DNA of 64,000 bases from positions 131,355 to 195,354 of the forward strand of contig VXAZ01002480.1 of the NCBI GenBank assembly GCA_013399875.1. The letters are read 5' to 3'. The notes under the pieces are model-generated. The model was not told where the DNA came from. It made no database searches and worked only from the letters and a program-made list of their open reading frames with translations. Position 1 is the stretch's first letter, and each line of letters starts with the position of its first letter. Shown piece after piece: positions 32,241 to 52,695 of this stretch. The DNA comes from Gymnorhina tibicen. Its lineage: Eukaryota; Chordata; Aves; Passeriformes; Artamidae. Both the position numbers and the translations under genes were made by a program.

Positions 32241-32639
32241 TGCCCTGTGCCAGTGCTGCAGCTCCTCCCTCTCCTGAGCCCGGGGGCTTGCAATAGGAAA
32301 TGGTGCCAGGGAGTGACCCTTCTGCACAGATTGTGATGGGTTTAGGATTTTTCCATCTCTCAGAGCTGTTTCTTTCTTTGTTTGCGTGGCCCTGCAGAGC
32401 TGATGTGCAGAACAGGTGAACCAGGGGTGCCTTGTCCCCACAGTGTTGTGTAGTTGTGGTTTCACACTGCAGGGAACACCTGGCCATGAATTTTGCAGCA
32501 GAGCACATGTTCTGCAGGGCACCGGGAGAAGTCATGGGAAGGGGAGTGGTCATGTCCCCGAGGCTGCCAGAGCTCCAGGAGCGTTTGGACAGCGCTGCCG
32601 GGGATGCACAGGGTGGGATTGTCACCCTGTCTGTGTCTG

Positions 32640-32698
32640 TGCAGGGCCTGGCGTTGGACTCGATGATCCGTGGGGGTGATTCCAACTCCAGATGGGCT
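32640..32698 (+). mobile_element. CR1-like tail fragment
   Basis: GGCGTTGGACTCGATGATCC and GGTGATTCCAACTCCAGAT; short and diverged. Confidence 0.55.
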
Positions 32699-33144
32699 GT
32701 GACTGTGAATCTGCAATACCTACCCAGGAGCAGGTCTGGCCAGGGGAGGGCTGCTGGAGCTGAGCCCTGGGCAGGTGCCATCCCTGCCCCTGCCCCAGCA
32801 GTGCCCGAAGCCATCAACTGCTCCAGTTTCTGCAGGTCCATTCGGAGAGGACAGAAAATCCATTCCTGCCAGGCTGAGTGGAGCTGAATGGCTGCTTTGT
32901 CTGCAGTTCTCCCAGAAGCCCCTCAAACAAAACGTTCCTGATCCCAGCTGCCCCTGGAGACCTCCCAGCCCAAGGATTTATGTCCTCAGGGGCGTTCCAG
33001 CCCTTCCAGCTGTGGCAGCAGATGGATGCCTGTGTCCCACCAGGGATTCCAGCCATGAACCCACCGCCCCTCTTAAGGTTAACTGATAATGACATTTATA
33101 AAATCCCCATTTTTGCAAGTAAAAAAGAAGACAAGTGTTTTCAA

Positions 33145-33300
33145 GTAGAATCGCAGACTGGTTTGATTTGGAAGGGACCTTAAACCTCATCCAGTGCTAC
33201 CCCTGCCATGGCAGGGACACCTTCCACTGTCCCAGGCTGCTCCAAGCCCCATCCAGCCTGGCCTTGGGCACTGCCAGGGATCCAGGGGCAGCCACAGCTT
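33145..33300 (-). mobile_element. CR1 LINE 3' fragment
   Basis: Reverse orientation: AGAATCGCAGACTGGTTTGA through CAGGGATCCAGGGGCAGCCA. Confidence 0.9.
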
Positions 33301-33849
33301 CTCTTTCTTATTTTCTCTAGCTGGAAAACAAATTGATGTTATTTATGTGTGGGAATATTAGTGATATTGCCTATTGTTTTTTAGATAACACAACATGTAG
33401 TTATATTTTGTAGCTATCATAGCATATTTTCCATCACCATAATGACTTGCTTCTAGTAGTTTTCTTTTTAAAAAGCATTCCAATGTGATTTACCAGTTAC
33501 ATGAAGAAGATATGTAAAGGTATCATGTTCATTCATAAGCACCATGTACCCAGGTGAAACACTCACAGTCATTAGGGGATGTTACCAGCAATTACCTAAA
33601 CCAGGTTTCTAAAGGGCAAAGCAGTTTTCAGTGCAGAATCAAGCGTTTTGGGAAAAACAATGCAGCATTAAAATAGATGTATTTAACCTGTTGTAGTGGG
33701 AGCACAAGAACCAAGGCCTTGCTGCCATGTGCTGCTTTTTGTGCGGTGTAGGAGTCAGGAAATATTTTTAATTATAAATACTCTTCTCATTTTTTATTAC
33801 ACGCTGCTTCAAAATCCAGTGTGAAAAGAAAATGCTGTGGGCTTCTATG

Positions 33850-33888
33850 CACATATATATACATGTGTGTGTGTGTGTGTGTGTGTGT
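33850..33888. repeat. AT then TG dinucleotide microsatellite
   Basis: ATATATAC followed by a run of about 13 TG units. Confidence 0.85.
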
Positions 33889-35092
33889 AAAATGAGTAGT
33901 ATCGAGATTTTATCACAAGTAAATGATTTGTAATGGAAGGAAACAGCTTTTTAATCCCCTGCTATTAAGCCCCAAGGGACCAGCCCTGTTTTCTGCTGTA
34001 GCAGAAGCAGTTTGTAGCGTGCCTGTGTCAGAATCCCCCCATCCCCGTGGGGGGAGGGTGGGCAGAGCCTGACTGTGGGGCCAGAGCCACCGGGTCCCAC
34101 TTCCAGCCCGGGAGGTGATGCCGGTGCCAGAAACAGAGCCCTGCCCTGCCTCGGGCTGTTCATGGCACGAGACTGTGTAGGAAAGCGAACAGGAATGGTT
34201 AAAACTCAGCCGTGCTGGTGTTCCCTGGCAGTCCCGACCTGGCAGAGCAGAGCTGGGAGTGACGGGCACCAGCTTCGGTGATGCCCAGCATCCCCAGCCC
34301 AGCTCCAGCCTCCCCCCAGGCTCCTGGAGCTGCTGAAAAGCTTCAGGGGGCCCAGGGACAGCATTTCAGATTCCAGTCTGTGAATATTAATGAAGTGAAA
34401 TGCTTTTATGCTCGTGGGTAGCTCCCCTGCCGCTGTACGCTCACAGCGTTTGTCAGCATAAATGGATACGGTCGGGAATGTTCCTTCCACTGGCAAACTG
34501 GACAGGAAAACCCCAGAATTTTCCAAGTCAGTATAGAACAAAATACACCACGGACACATTCTTTACATGGACATGAAATTCCACCTGTTTATTCTCAACG
34601 CGGGCCATAAGTGGGAAGACGAGAGATCCTGCATTCCCACGTCCATGGGGCTTGTGGGGTCCCAGGTGAGGATGGGATCCAGTTCCCAAGGCCACGGTGT
34701 TCGTGCGAGGGCTCTCTGATCCACTCTTTCCCACTGCATGGGGCCCAGGGGGCTGATTTATGGTCCCACGGACAGCTCGCAAGGTGGGATCCCAAGGTGT
34801 GTCCCAAGCTGGATTCCAGGCTGGATTCAAGTTTAGCAGGTGATGAAGAACCTCAGGCTCATCCAGGCAGAGTCTTCTTCAGGAGAGAGGGGTGAGCTGC
34901 CTCAGAGACAGCTCCAGCATCGCTTCACCTGCTTGGTAACTCTGCTTAGGGGGCTCAGTGAGGCGTTAACTTGGCCAGTCCAAGTACTGCCTGGTGGTTT
35001 TGGTGCCTCTTCCTTACTCCCCAAACATGTCCCACCGTCTCCCAGCAGCCCAGGATCCTGTTGGGTGCCTCCCTCAGCCATATGGTCCCTTG

Positions 35093-35172
35093 TGATATAT
35101 ATAAATAAACCTATATATAAAAATAAGCATGTAAATATATATATATAAAGATAAATATATGAATATATATCT
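35093..35172. repeat. AT-rich microsatellite
   Basis: Repeated ATATATA/AAATAAA motifs directly upstream of a CR1 fragment. Confidence 0.7.
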
Positions 35173-35224
35173 CCTTCCATTGCAGCCTTGGTAAGAGGCT
35201 GTGCTGATGAAGGAATTCTTCATC

Positions 35225-35515
35225 AGGAACTGTCTTGACAGGACAAGGAGTAATGGGTTCAAACTGAAACGGGTGATTTAGCTTAGGTGTATGGAAGAAA
35301 CTTTTCCCTGGGAGGGTGGGGAGGCCCTGGCACAGGGTGCCCAGAGCAGCTGTGGCTGCCCCTGGATCCCTGGCAGTGCCCAAGGCCAGGTTGGACACTG
35401 GGGCTGGGAGCAGCCTGGGACAGTGGGAGGTGTCCCTGCCCTGGCAGGGGTGGCACTGGACGGACTTTGGGGTCCAAGCTTCCCACCCAAACCACCCTGG
35501 GATTTTGTGATTCCT
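35225..35515 (+). mobile_element. CR1 LINE 3' fragment, about 290 nt
   Basis: Includes the more 5' CR1 segment GGACAAGGAGTAATGGGTTC, then CCCTGGGAGGGTGGGGAGGC to GGGATTTTGTGATTC. Confidence 0.94.
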
Positions 35516-36029
35516 TTCTCACATGAAATTTGATCCATAATCTTTGAGGAATTGCATTCCTGCATTGTTCTATTCAGCAAAGCTGCTGTTCTCCACAAGC
35601 CATGAATGCTCAGATGCACAAATATTAGCGCTCCATCAGTTAGCATTTTTGAAACGCTTTTGTCCCATTTTTACAGCTTTCTGGAACAATTCCCTGTCCT
35701 TGGCAGGAGGGGCGGGGTGAGGGAGCGGTAACTGTGCCTTTTGCCGAGGCCCCGCAGGCGCAGACAGCCCCGGGCAGCGCTGCCCGGCACCGGAGCGGCA
35801 GCGCCGCGGTCTCGGCGAGCGCTCGGCCCCGAGCGCGGTGTGACAGGCAGGGGGGAACGCAAAGCGGCATCTGGAAAATCGCGTGACATCTACTCGCGCT
35901 CTCTGCTCTGCCGTTTACTTCTCGGTCTCTTTTCAGGAATTGCTTCTGAAATTCTTGGGGTGCTGTCGTCCACCTGTGAGCAGCATCCCCTGTCTCAAGG
36001 CCTCGGGGGGGACAAAAGAGCCACCTGCC

Positions 36030-36105
36030 CTGCAGGACCTGGCAGGGGGTTGGAACGGGATGAGGTTTAAGGTCCCTTCCAGCCCAAACCAGTCTGAGAT
36101 TCTCT
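36030..36105 (+). mobile_element. CR1 LINE tail fragment
   Basis: GGGGGTTGGAACGGGATGAG and GGTCCCTTCCAGCCCAAACC, then GAGATTCTCTG. Confidence 0.8.
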
Positions 36106-36209
36106 GCCCTGCCGGCCGGACGGGCTGGGAAGGGTTAATCCTTTCTCTGCACAGTGCAGGGGCTGCGCTGGGGAGGGGATTCAGCTGCTGCTGAGGTCTG
36201 GGGGTGAAG

Positions 36210-36280
36210 AGACGTGGAATAGGGGATGGAGAAGTAAATGGAGGGATGGAGGGAATGGAATGGAGTGAATGGAGGAATTC
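36210..36280. repeat. GGATG/GGAAT simple repeat
   Basis: Purine-rich tandem pentamers (GGATGGAGGGAATGGAATGG), about 100 nt after a CR1 tail. Confidence 0.65.
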
Positions 36281-36701
36281 TCTCCCTTCTAGCATTGGCC
36301 GAACTGTTCTGCTTCCCGAGTGCGTGCCCCAGGAACTCCCGACTGGCGCTGTGTCGCGGCCGAGTGTGAGATGGGGAACACGGACACAGCCCGAGGGGGG
36401 GCACGGGAAGGGCCGGGGCAGCTGCAGCACCCCCTCCCACCTACGGGCACCGCGTCCCTCGTGCCGTCTCTCCTCCCCTGAGGAGGTGGAATTTGGCTCC
36501 GTGGTTATTAACTCATCCTCTCAGAGTTTGTCAGATGAGGCAAATTGTAAATTCATCATTCATCACTATCATCACCATGTTCTGAGTGTTACCCAAAACT
36601 GTTAGGGGAGTATTGCTTAAGGAAAATGAATGATTTGATGTATGGCACAGCCTAGAGGAAACAGTACATTTAACATTTAATAAATTATCTCTTTTTTTCA
36701 G

Positions 36702-38490
36702 GGAAAACACAGTAACTGGCTAAGCCTACTCCAACTTAGACTTAACAGAGAGCTGCTTAACACAACCCAGCACAGCCTATGGAATGGAAATGGTGTAGAT
36801 TTTGGGATTAAAAACCCCATGTGGAGGAGAGGACTGCAGCTGTAGTTAAACCTTGTGTTTATTTTATTCTGCAGGTACCTGCACCGCTGGAGTTTATAAA
36901 GCTACGAAGAAACCCCCTTGATACTGAAATTCTACAACCTCTTCCTGCACTTGAACATCGACCATGTTTTAACCCAGCACAGGGAGCTCAGCTGCAGAAA
37001 CAGAAGGAAGTGAGTTGGTCAGAGAAGTGTCATACTTGTACTGGAGGGATGCGACGTTTTAAGGCCAAGGTTGTGGATTTTGATATCAGCATATGATTAT
37101 ATCATGGAATTGATTTAACAAGCTTCGATTCTACCACATACCAATACCAGTGCTGGGATTCTGGGACGAGCTGCGTTTTTGCTTCTGCATTTCACGCCTG
37201 AAACGGGTCCATTTTGAGTTCTACTGAAATACTTCATGTCTTAAAATACTGTATTTACTGGAAGCCCTGCAGGTGGTGGTTGAGGTGACAAAGGGCACGT
37301 TAAGTGTCTTGAGTCCATCCCAGGGCTCTTCATTCGGGATGTGCTCTTGCCTGGTGTGTTTGTGTGTCTCAAATATCAGTTCTGTTTTCTGATTAACTTC
37401 CTTAATCCCGGGGGTTTTAAGTACAAAGCCAACTGTACAGGACGGGTCTGTGTGTAAATAAGGGATTGTGCTTATCTCTATGTCACTATAAATATGTAAG
37501 AAGTTTTGTACATAGGAAAGAAAAAATGGCTCAAAGAATGTTTTCAGAACTGTTTCCTCCGTTTAAATGCACAGACAGGAGATTGCCATCCGTGTGCTCC
37601 CTCTCTCTCTGGGAAGGGATCCCGCTGGCTCCGCTCGCTGCCCGCATCCCGCCGGGGTCTGTGAGGAGTTCGCTGGTGGCTGGGGCCGGGCTGGAGCCGG
37701 GGCCGCCCTCGCCGGTGAGCTGAGCTGTGTCGGGTCTCAGCTGCCGTTTCCTCACTCTGGCTCCTGTGCATCTCTTACAAACGCAGTCTCCAAGCCCCAG
37801 GACCGCGGTGGGCAGTGCCCCGATCTGGGGCGTTCCTGCGGACCCTCCGTGCCCGGTGCGGGCGTGCAGGAGGAGGTGCCGCGGGCCACCCCTCACCCCA
37901 AACCCGCGTGGACTTCTTGTTCAAGCTGCTGGAGGATGTGGTTGTTATTTCCAGTGTTCTGCTCTATAATATCTGTAGCCTTCAGTGATTCCTTGAGTGC
38001 CTTACATGGCTTGTGGACAGAATTCCTGACCAGGAAGAGAAAATGCCCCTGGAACGATGCCGGCTCCTTCGCACCCCTGTGCCCCTCGCCCCTCGCTGGT
38101 AGCGTGGGTGTGCACAGGAAGAGATTTAGCTTCGACTCAGGAAATCGCCGTGTGAATATGTGTATTAAACCCTGTATGATGTGCTGTACAGTTTATAAAA
38201 AGGGACTATTGTAAACTTATGCAAATGCAGAGAAAATGGAGGTTTTTGGTCTGCTGGCTGGCGTGCCGTGACCCGTGTCCTCTAATCCTACTCCAGAATC
38301 ATATCCAAAATACAGAACGTTGGGTTCAGTGCTGCGACAGCAACCGACAGCCCGAAACCAGGGGCTGGAGCGCTCGATTAGAGAATTTTACAGATATTTT
38401 TGTATTGTGATTCCTATGATATATATCGAGAGACTTTCTATTCCTTTGTAAAATACATAAATTATTGTCAACTTTTAATTAAAAAGATCT
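36702..38490 (+). other. JAKMIP3: Probable distal terminal exon / 3' UTR of JAKMIP3
   Basis: The strong donor after the JAKMIP3 stop needs downstream acceptors. Two good ones occur here: a T-rich tract ending TTTTTCAG before 36702, and TTATTCTGCAG before 36875. The sequence after 37100 is AT-rich and non-repetitive, with the look of a 3' UTR. It contains two Pumilio-type octamers (TGTAAATA at 37453, TGTACATA at 37507) and ends with ATTAAA signals at 38164 and 38478. No other + strand gene here needs this tail. From 36875 a 73-codon frame is open, so part may be coding in an alternative isoform. Confidence 0.5.
38478..38483 (+). terminator. JAKMIP3: Candidate polyadenylation signal ATTAAA (JAKMIP3)
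   Basis: ATTAAA in an AT-rich context just before GC content rises sharply towards the CpG-rich block. It is the last plausible signal before the DPYSL4 promoter region. An earlier ATTAAA lies at 38164. Confidence 0.4.
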
Positions 38491-38607
38491 GTTTTAAACC
38501 TTCAAATTAGATGAATTGGTTTGGTATTGAGGGGATGGGGAAGCTGGATTGTGACACCGGCCACCCTGGGGGCCCAGGAGATGCCCGGGAGGGCTCGGGG
38601 CGGGGGG

Positions 38608-39529
38608 NNNNNNNNNNNNNNNNNNNNNNNNNNNNNNNNNNNNNNNNNNNNNNNNNNNNNNNNNNNNNNNNNNNNNNNNNNNNNNNNNNNNNNNNNNNNN
38701 NNNNNNNNNNNNNNNNNNNNNNNNNNNNNNNNNNNNNNNNNNNNNNNNNNNNNNNNNNNNNNNNNNNNNNNNNNNNNNNNNNNNNNNNNNNNNNNNNNNN
38801 NNNNNNNNNNNNNNNNNNNNNNNNNNNNNNNNNNNNNNNNNNNNNNNNNNNNNNNNNNNNNNNNNNNNNNNNNNNNNNNNNNNNNNNNNNNNNNNNNNNN
38901 NNNNNNNNNNNNNNNNNNNNNNNNNNNNNNNNNNNNNNNNNNNNNNNNNNNNNNNNNNNNNNNNNNNNNNNNNNNNNNNNNNNNNNNNNNNNNNNNNNNN
39001 NNNNNNNNNNNNNNNNNNNNNNNNNNNNNNNNNNNNNNNNNNNNNNNNNNNNNNNNNNNNNNNNNNNNNNNNNNNNNNNNNNNNNNNNNNNNNNNNNNNN
39101 NNNNNNNNNNNNNNNNNNNNNNNNNNNNNNNNNNNNNNNNNNNNNNNNNNNNNNNNNNNNNNNNNNNNNNNNNNNNNNNNNNNNNNNNNNNNNNNNNNNN
39201 NNNNNNNNNNNNNNNNNNNNNNNNNNNNNNNNNNNNNNNNNNNNNNNNNNNNNNNNNNNNNNNNNNNNNNNNNNNNNNNNNNNNNNNNNNNNNNNNNNNN
39301 NNNNNNNNNNNNNNNNNNNNNNNNNNNNNNNNNNNNNNNNNNNNNNNNNNNNNNNNNNNNNNNNNNNNNNNNNNNNNNNNNNNNNNNNNNNNNNNNNNNN
39401 NNNNNNNNNNNNNNNNNNNNNNNNNNNNNNNNNNNNNNNNNNNNNNNNNNNNNNNNNNNNNNNNNNNNNNNNNNNNNNNNNNNNNNNNNNNNNNNNNNNN
39501 NNNNNNNNNNNNNNNNNNNNNNNNNNNNN
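38608..39529. other. Assembly gap (922 N)
   Basis: Run of N flanked on both sides by very GC- and CpG-rich sequence (CGGGGCGGGGGG on the left, CCGCGCAGCCTCCCCGCTCC on the right), typical of an unsequenced CpG island. It sits where DPYSL4 exon 1 and its promoter should be. Confidence 0.99.
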
Positions 39530-39900
39530 CCGCGCAGCCTCCCCGCTCCGCTCCTTTGTTGCGCGGCCCGGCCGGAGCCCGGCGGTCCCGGCGCTTTGTC
39601 CCCGGGGCGCCCCGGGGGGACAAAGGCGGGCGCGCTCCGCACCGCGGCCGCGGGGCTGCCCCGCCGGGCCCCCGGTTCCCTGTGCCGCCGGGCCGGGAGA
39701 TGTGCTTCGGGAACGCTTTTATCGTGGGGTGGGCTCGGGAGTGTGAGAGCATCTGGCAGCCGCGTTCTGCTCCCCCCCTCAGCCCGGGGGTCCCCGCCCG
39801 CACTCCCCGGTCCCCCCGCGGCTCCCCCGGCCCCGGCGCTGCCGCCCCCTCCGGAGCTCCCCGGCCGTGCTGCGTGGGAGGGGATTCCCTCCTTCCCGGC
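39530..39900. promoter_or_regulatory. CpG-rich block, probable right part of the DPYSL4 CpG island
   Basis: Dense CpG dinucleotides and long C/G runs immediately right of the gap, fading by about 39900. No TATA box or start codon matching the expected DPYSL4 N-terminus is visible. A promoter role is inferred from position, 1.1-1.5 kb upstream of DPYSL4 exon 2. Confidence 0.5.
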
Positions 39901-41035
39901 AGGAGTCGGGACAAATCCCTCGATTGCGATGCCTTGTGTTTTGTTTTTTCTCCTTTTGCTGGCTCGTGGCAGAACTCCCTCGGGAAAAGCCCGGTGGGTG
40001 CGGGAGCCTGGGACCAGGCGCGTTACTGGGCTGCGGAAGCGGATCCTGGGTGTGAGGGGCTGGAGCTGGGGTGGGGATGGGGTGAGGATGAGGGTGAGGA
40101 CGGAGTGAGGATGAGGATGCGGTAAGGATGAGGATGGGGTGAAGATGGGCCCCACAAGGGGAGGGGCCGTCAGGCTCTCCCATGGGGCAGCAACACTGAG
40201 GCTTCTTTTGATTGATGTTACGGGACAAGGGAAGACAATAAAGACACGATAAATCCTTGACAGTTCAAAAAAAAAAGGAATGCATTTCTTTAATTTTCCT
40301 TTTATATGTCAGCGATGCTCTTTTAAACAAGCCCCAAAATGTTTCTAGGCAGTTTTGCCTCAGGACCCGGCGCTTTGTGGTGCAGCATCTCCAGGCTGTG
40401 CTGCCACGTGCTCGGGCGTCCCTCGGCTGGTTTTGTGCCCAGGCCGTGCTCTTTGTGTTGCCCATTTCAGCATTGGAAATAATTTTTCAAGCAACACCAG
40501 AGAGCAGGAAAGGAATCCTCTGAAATTAGGCTGCAGCTCCACACAGACATCAGTGATGCTGCTTCTTAAATTTTCTAGTTAAAGATTCTGGGTAAAGATT
40601 CTGCAAATCTGAAAACTGTGCCAGTGTCTGGCTTTGAAGTGAGGCAAGTCCTCGAGGCTTTATCTGCCTCTGACACTGTGGAAACTGATGAATGGCAGTA
40701 AATTACCAGGTTTATGAGAGGCACTGAGCAGTCTCGTAGCCGGAGCTGAGGGAGGAGGCAGGAACACGGCTCAGCCCTCGGAGCTGGGGGTACCCAGGGC
40801 TGCTGGGCTCAGCGATGCACCCCTGGCTCCTGCCACCCTTCAGAGACCTGTGCTCCTCCAAGTGACAATTCCATATGGTTCCCCTCGCAAATGCAGTTGT
40901 AGAACGGTGTGGATAGTCACTGAACTTGAGTGATTGGAGGGAAAATATTAATCCTTGATTAAATAAAGCTCAGAATGAGTAAAGTGGAATCTAAACAAAA
41001 GAATCCTTAAAAAACTGTGGTTTTTTTCCCATTAG
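39901..41035 (+). other. DPYSL4: Probable DPYSL4 intron 1, 3' part
   Basis: Contains a degenerate GGATGAG-type repeat at about 40060-40150 and an AATAAA followed by an A10 run at 40237-40276. After that, unremarkable unique sequence leads to the exon 2 acceptor. Confidence 0.55.
40060..40150. repeat. GGATGAGGATGAGG-type repeat
   Basis: Degenerate tandem GGTGAGGATGAG units in the presumed DPYSL4 first intron. Confidence 0.7.
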
Positions 41036-51087
<10,052 letters not shown>

Positions 51088-51910
51088 CGCTGTCCCCACC
51101 GCGCCGGTCCCTGCCGGGTCCTGCCGGGTCCTGCCGCATGGCGGCCGGGGGGCCGCTCCCCGCGCAGGAGGGCGAGCGAGCGAGCACGTGTCAGCTGCGC
51201 CAGCCCTTCCCTCGTAGGTAGAAAGTAGAGTGATCCCTGAGGTAGCGCTCCCAGCGTGGATTCTCCGTCGGTGTTCCTTCACTAGCTGCTTGGAAAGCCC
51301 TTCCCTGTGCATGCGGCGCCGTGACGTACCCAGGGCTGCGGAGTCGGCCGGGCCGGCTGGGGGCCGGGGCGGGAATGAAGGCACATCCAGGCTGGATCAC
51401 GCTCTTTTCCGGCAGCATCCGCTGCCCGCTCACATCAAAGGACTTCCAACCGATGAGCACTTCCATGGTTTCCAGTCAGTGGCCTCTGCCCTGGCCGTGC
51501 TCCTGGAGCCACCGTCACCGCGGCGCGAGCCGCCCCAGCCCGTCTGTCCCTCGGCGGTCACAGCTCGGGGCCGGGTGCAGCCCCGTGTCCCAGGGCACAC
51601 TGGTGCTGCCTCTCCAGGACCCGGCCGTGCCGTGGGCCGGTGTCCTCCTGTCAGCCTTGTTTTTTAAAGATTATTTATACAGTTTTTCAAGAACTGAGTG
51701 TGAGTCCAATACCCAATACCAGGGCTCGTTTGGAGGCCAGGTGCATGCGACACACTTTTTTATAAAGATTATTATAGCCCAGTTATTACATTTAAAGGTG
51801 TGTACATAGAGTGAACCTCTGGCCATAGAGCCATGCATGTACCTCCAGGAATGGCTTCCCATTCCTGTCTGCTCCTTGCTTGGAATAAACTTGGTTGGAA
51901 ACCACGAAAG
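51088..51910 (+). other. DPYSL4: DPYSL4 3' UTR
   Basis: Runs from the TGA to just past an AATAAA. The first half is GC-rich and the last 250 nt AT-rich. It holds a Pumilio-type octamer TGTACATA at 51801. No CR1 fragment is present in it. Confidence 0.7.
51884..51889 (+). terminator. DPYSL4: DPYSL4 polyadenylation signal AATAAA
   Basis: Canonical hexamer about 800 nt after the stop codon, followed within 70 nt by GT-rich sequence (TTTTGTTGTTTTC). Confidence 0.65.
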
Positions 51911-52599
51911 GGTGGAAGTGGTTGATCCACCCGAGTCCATTTTGTTGTTTTCTTCCTTCGAGTTTTTCTGGGTGAGGCTTGTACAATCCCATCCTGACTT
52001 GCGGGTTCCTGCGCTGCCCTTGGAGGGGGGAAGGCTCCTCATCCGCGGTGTGGGCAGAATCCCACCCTTCTCCTCAGCCGCGCTCGGTGCCGCGCAGCCG
52101 CCTGCCCCCGGAGCCCCTTGGTTTGCAGATAAACCCACGACTCCAGGAGTGGGGGCTGGGTTCCCGCTAGGCCCACGCTGGTTCCAGTGCCGCTGAGATG
52201 TCGTGATGTGGCCTTGAGACACCGATTTCCCTTGGGCACTGCTGGGCTTCAGTCTCCAGCTCTCTCTGAGCCAGGCACGAGAAAGGGAACAGGGGCTGTG
52301 GCAGCACAAGCAGGGATCTGATTTGTGAGTGGGAGCTGGAACCACACATATGGCAGCTCCAGATACACAAATCCATGAATTAGGAATGAACCCACAAATG
52401 TAAACCAGGGAGGGATTTAATTTTTTGTTGGATTTTTTTTTTAGTTATCGGATACGACCTACATTTCACAGCTTAATGCTGTAGTAATTTCCACATCAAG
52501 CATATGGGAATGCATTTGTTCAGATGTTTTATATTTAATTTTAACTTAGTTTCATTTGTTGATTTTCTGATTTTCCCTGCAGTTGCACCAAGGCAATTA

Positions 52600-52695
52600 G
52601 CATCTAGTGGAAGGTGTCCCTGCCATGGCAGGGGCTGCAATGAGATGAGCTTTAAGGTTCTTCCCAACCCAAACTGTTTATGATTCTATGATCTC
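52600..52695 (+). mobile_element. CR1 LINE tail fragment
   Basis: GTGGAAGGTGTCCCTGCCAT, TTCTTCCCAACCCAAACTGT and ATGATTCTATGATCT. Confidence 0.85.

Larger units (their letters stand above)
25798..36701 (+). other. JAKMIP3: Putative long last intron of JAKMIP3
   Basis: About 11 kb between the donor after the hydrophobic-tail exon and the first strong distal acceptor. It holds CR1 fragments of both orientations, a 14-bp minisatellite, TG and AT microsatellites, and CpG-rich islands at 26521-26871 and 35705-35900. If the transcript ends at the tail exon instead, this would be intergenic. Confidence 0.5.

Noticed and set aside
34560..34860. A block beginning near an antisense AATAAA that resembled part of an LTR
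   Set aside because: I could find no matching second LTR, no target duplication and no known motif, so I left it unannotated.
35278..35646. Frames in both directions with repeated GCPEQLWLPLDPWQCPRPGW-like peptides, seen at many places in the window
   Set aside because: They are translations of CR1 3' fragments, not genes. The same peptide recurs wherever a CR1 copy lies.
38494..40155. Long frames spanning the N run
   Set aside because: The N stretch is translated as X and has no stops. The frames are artefacts of the gap.
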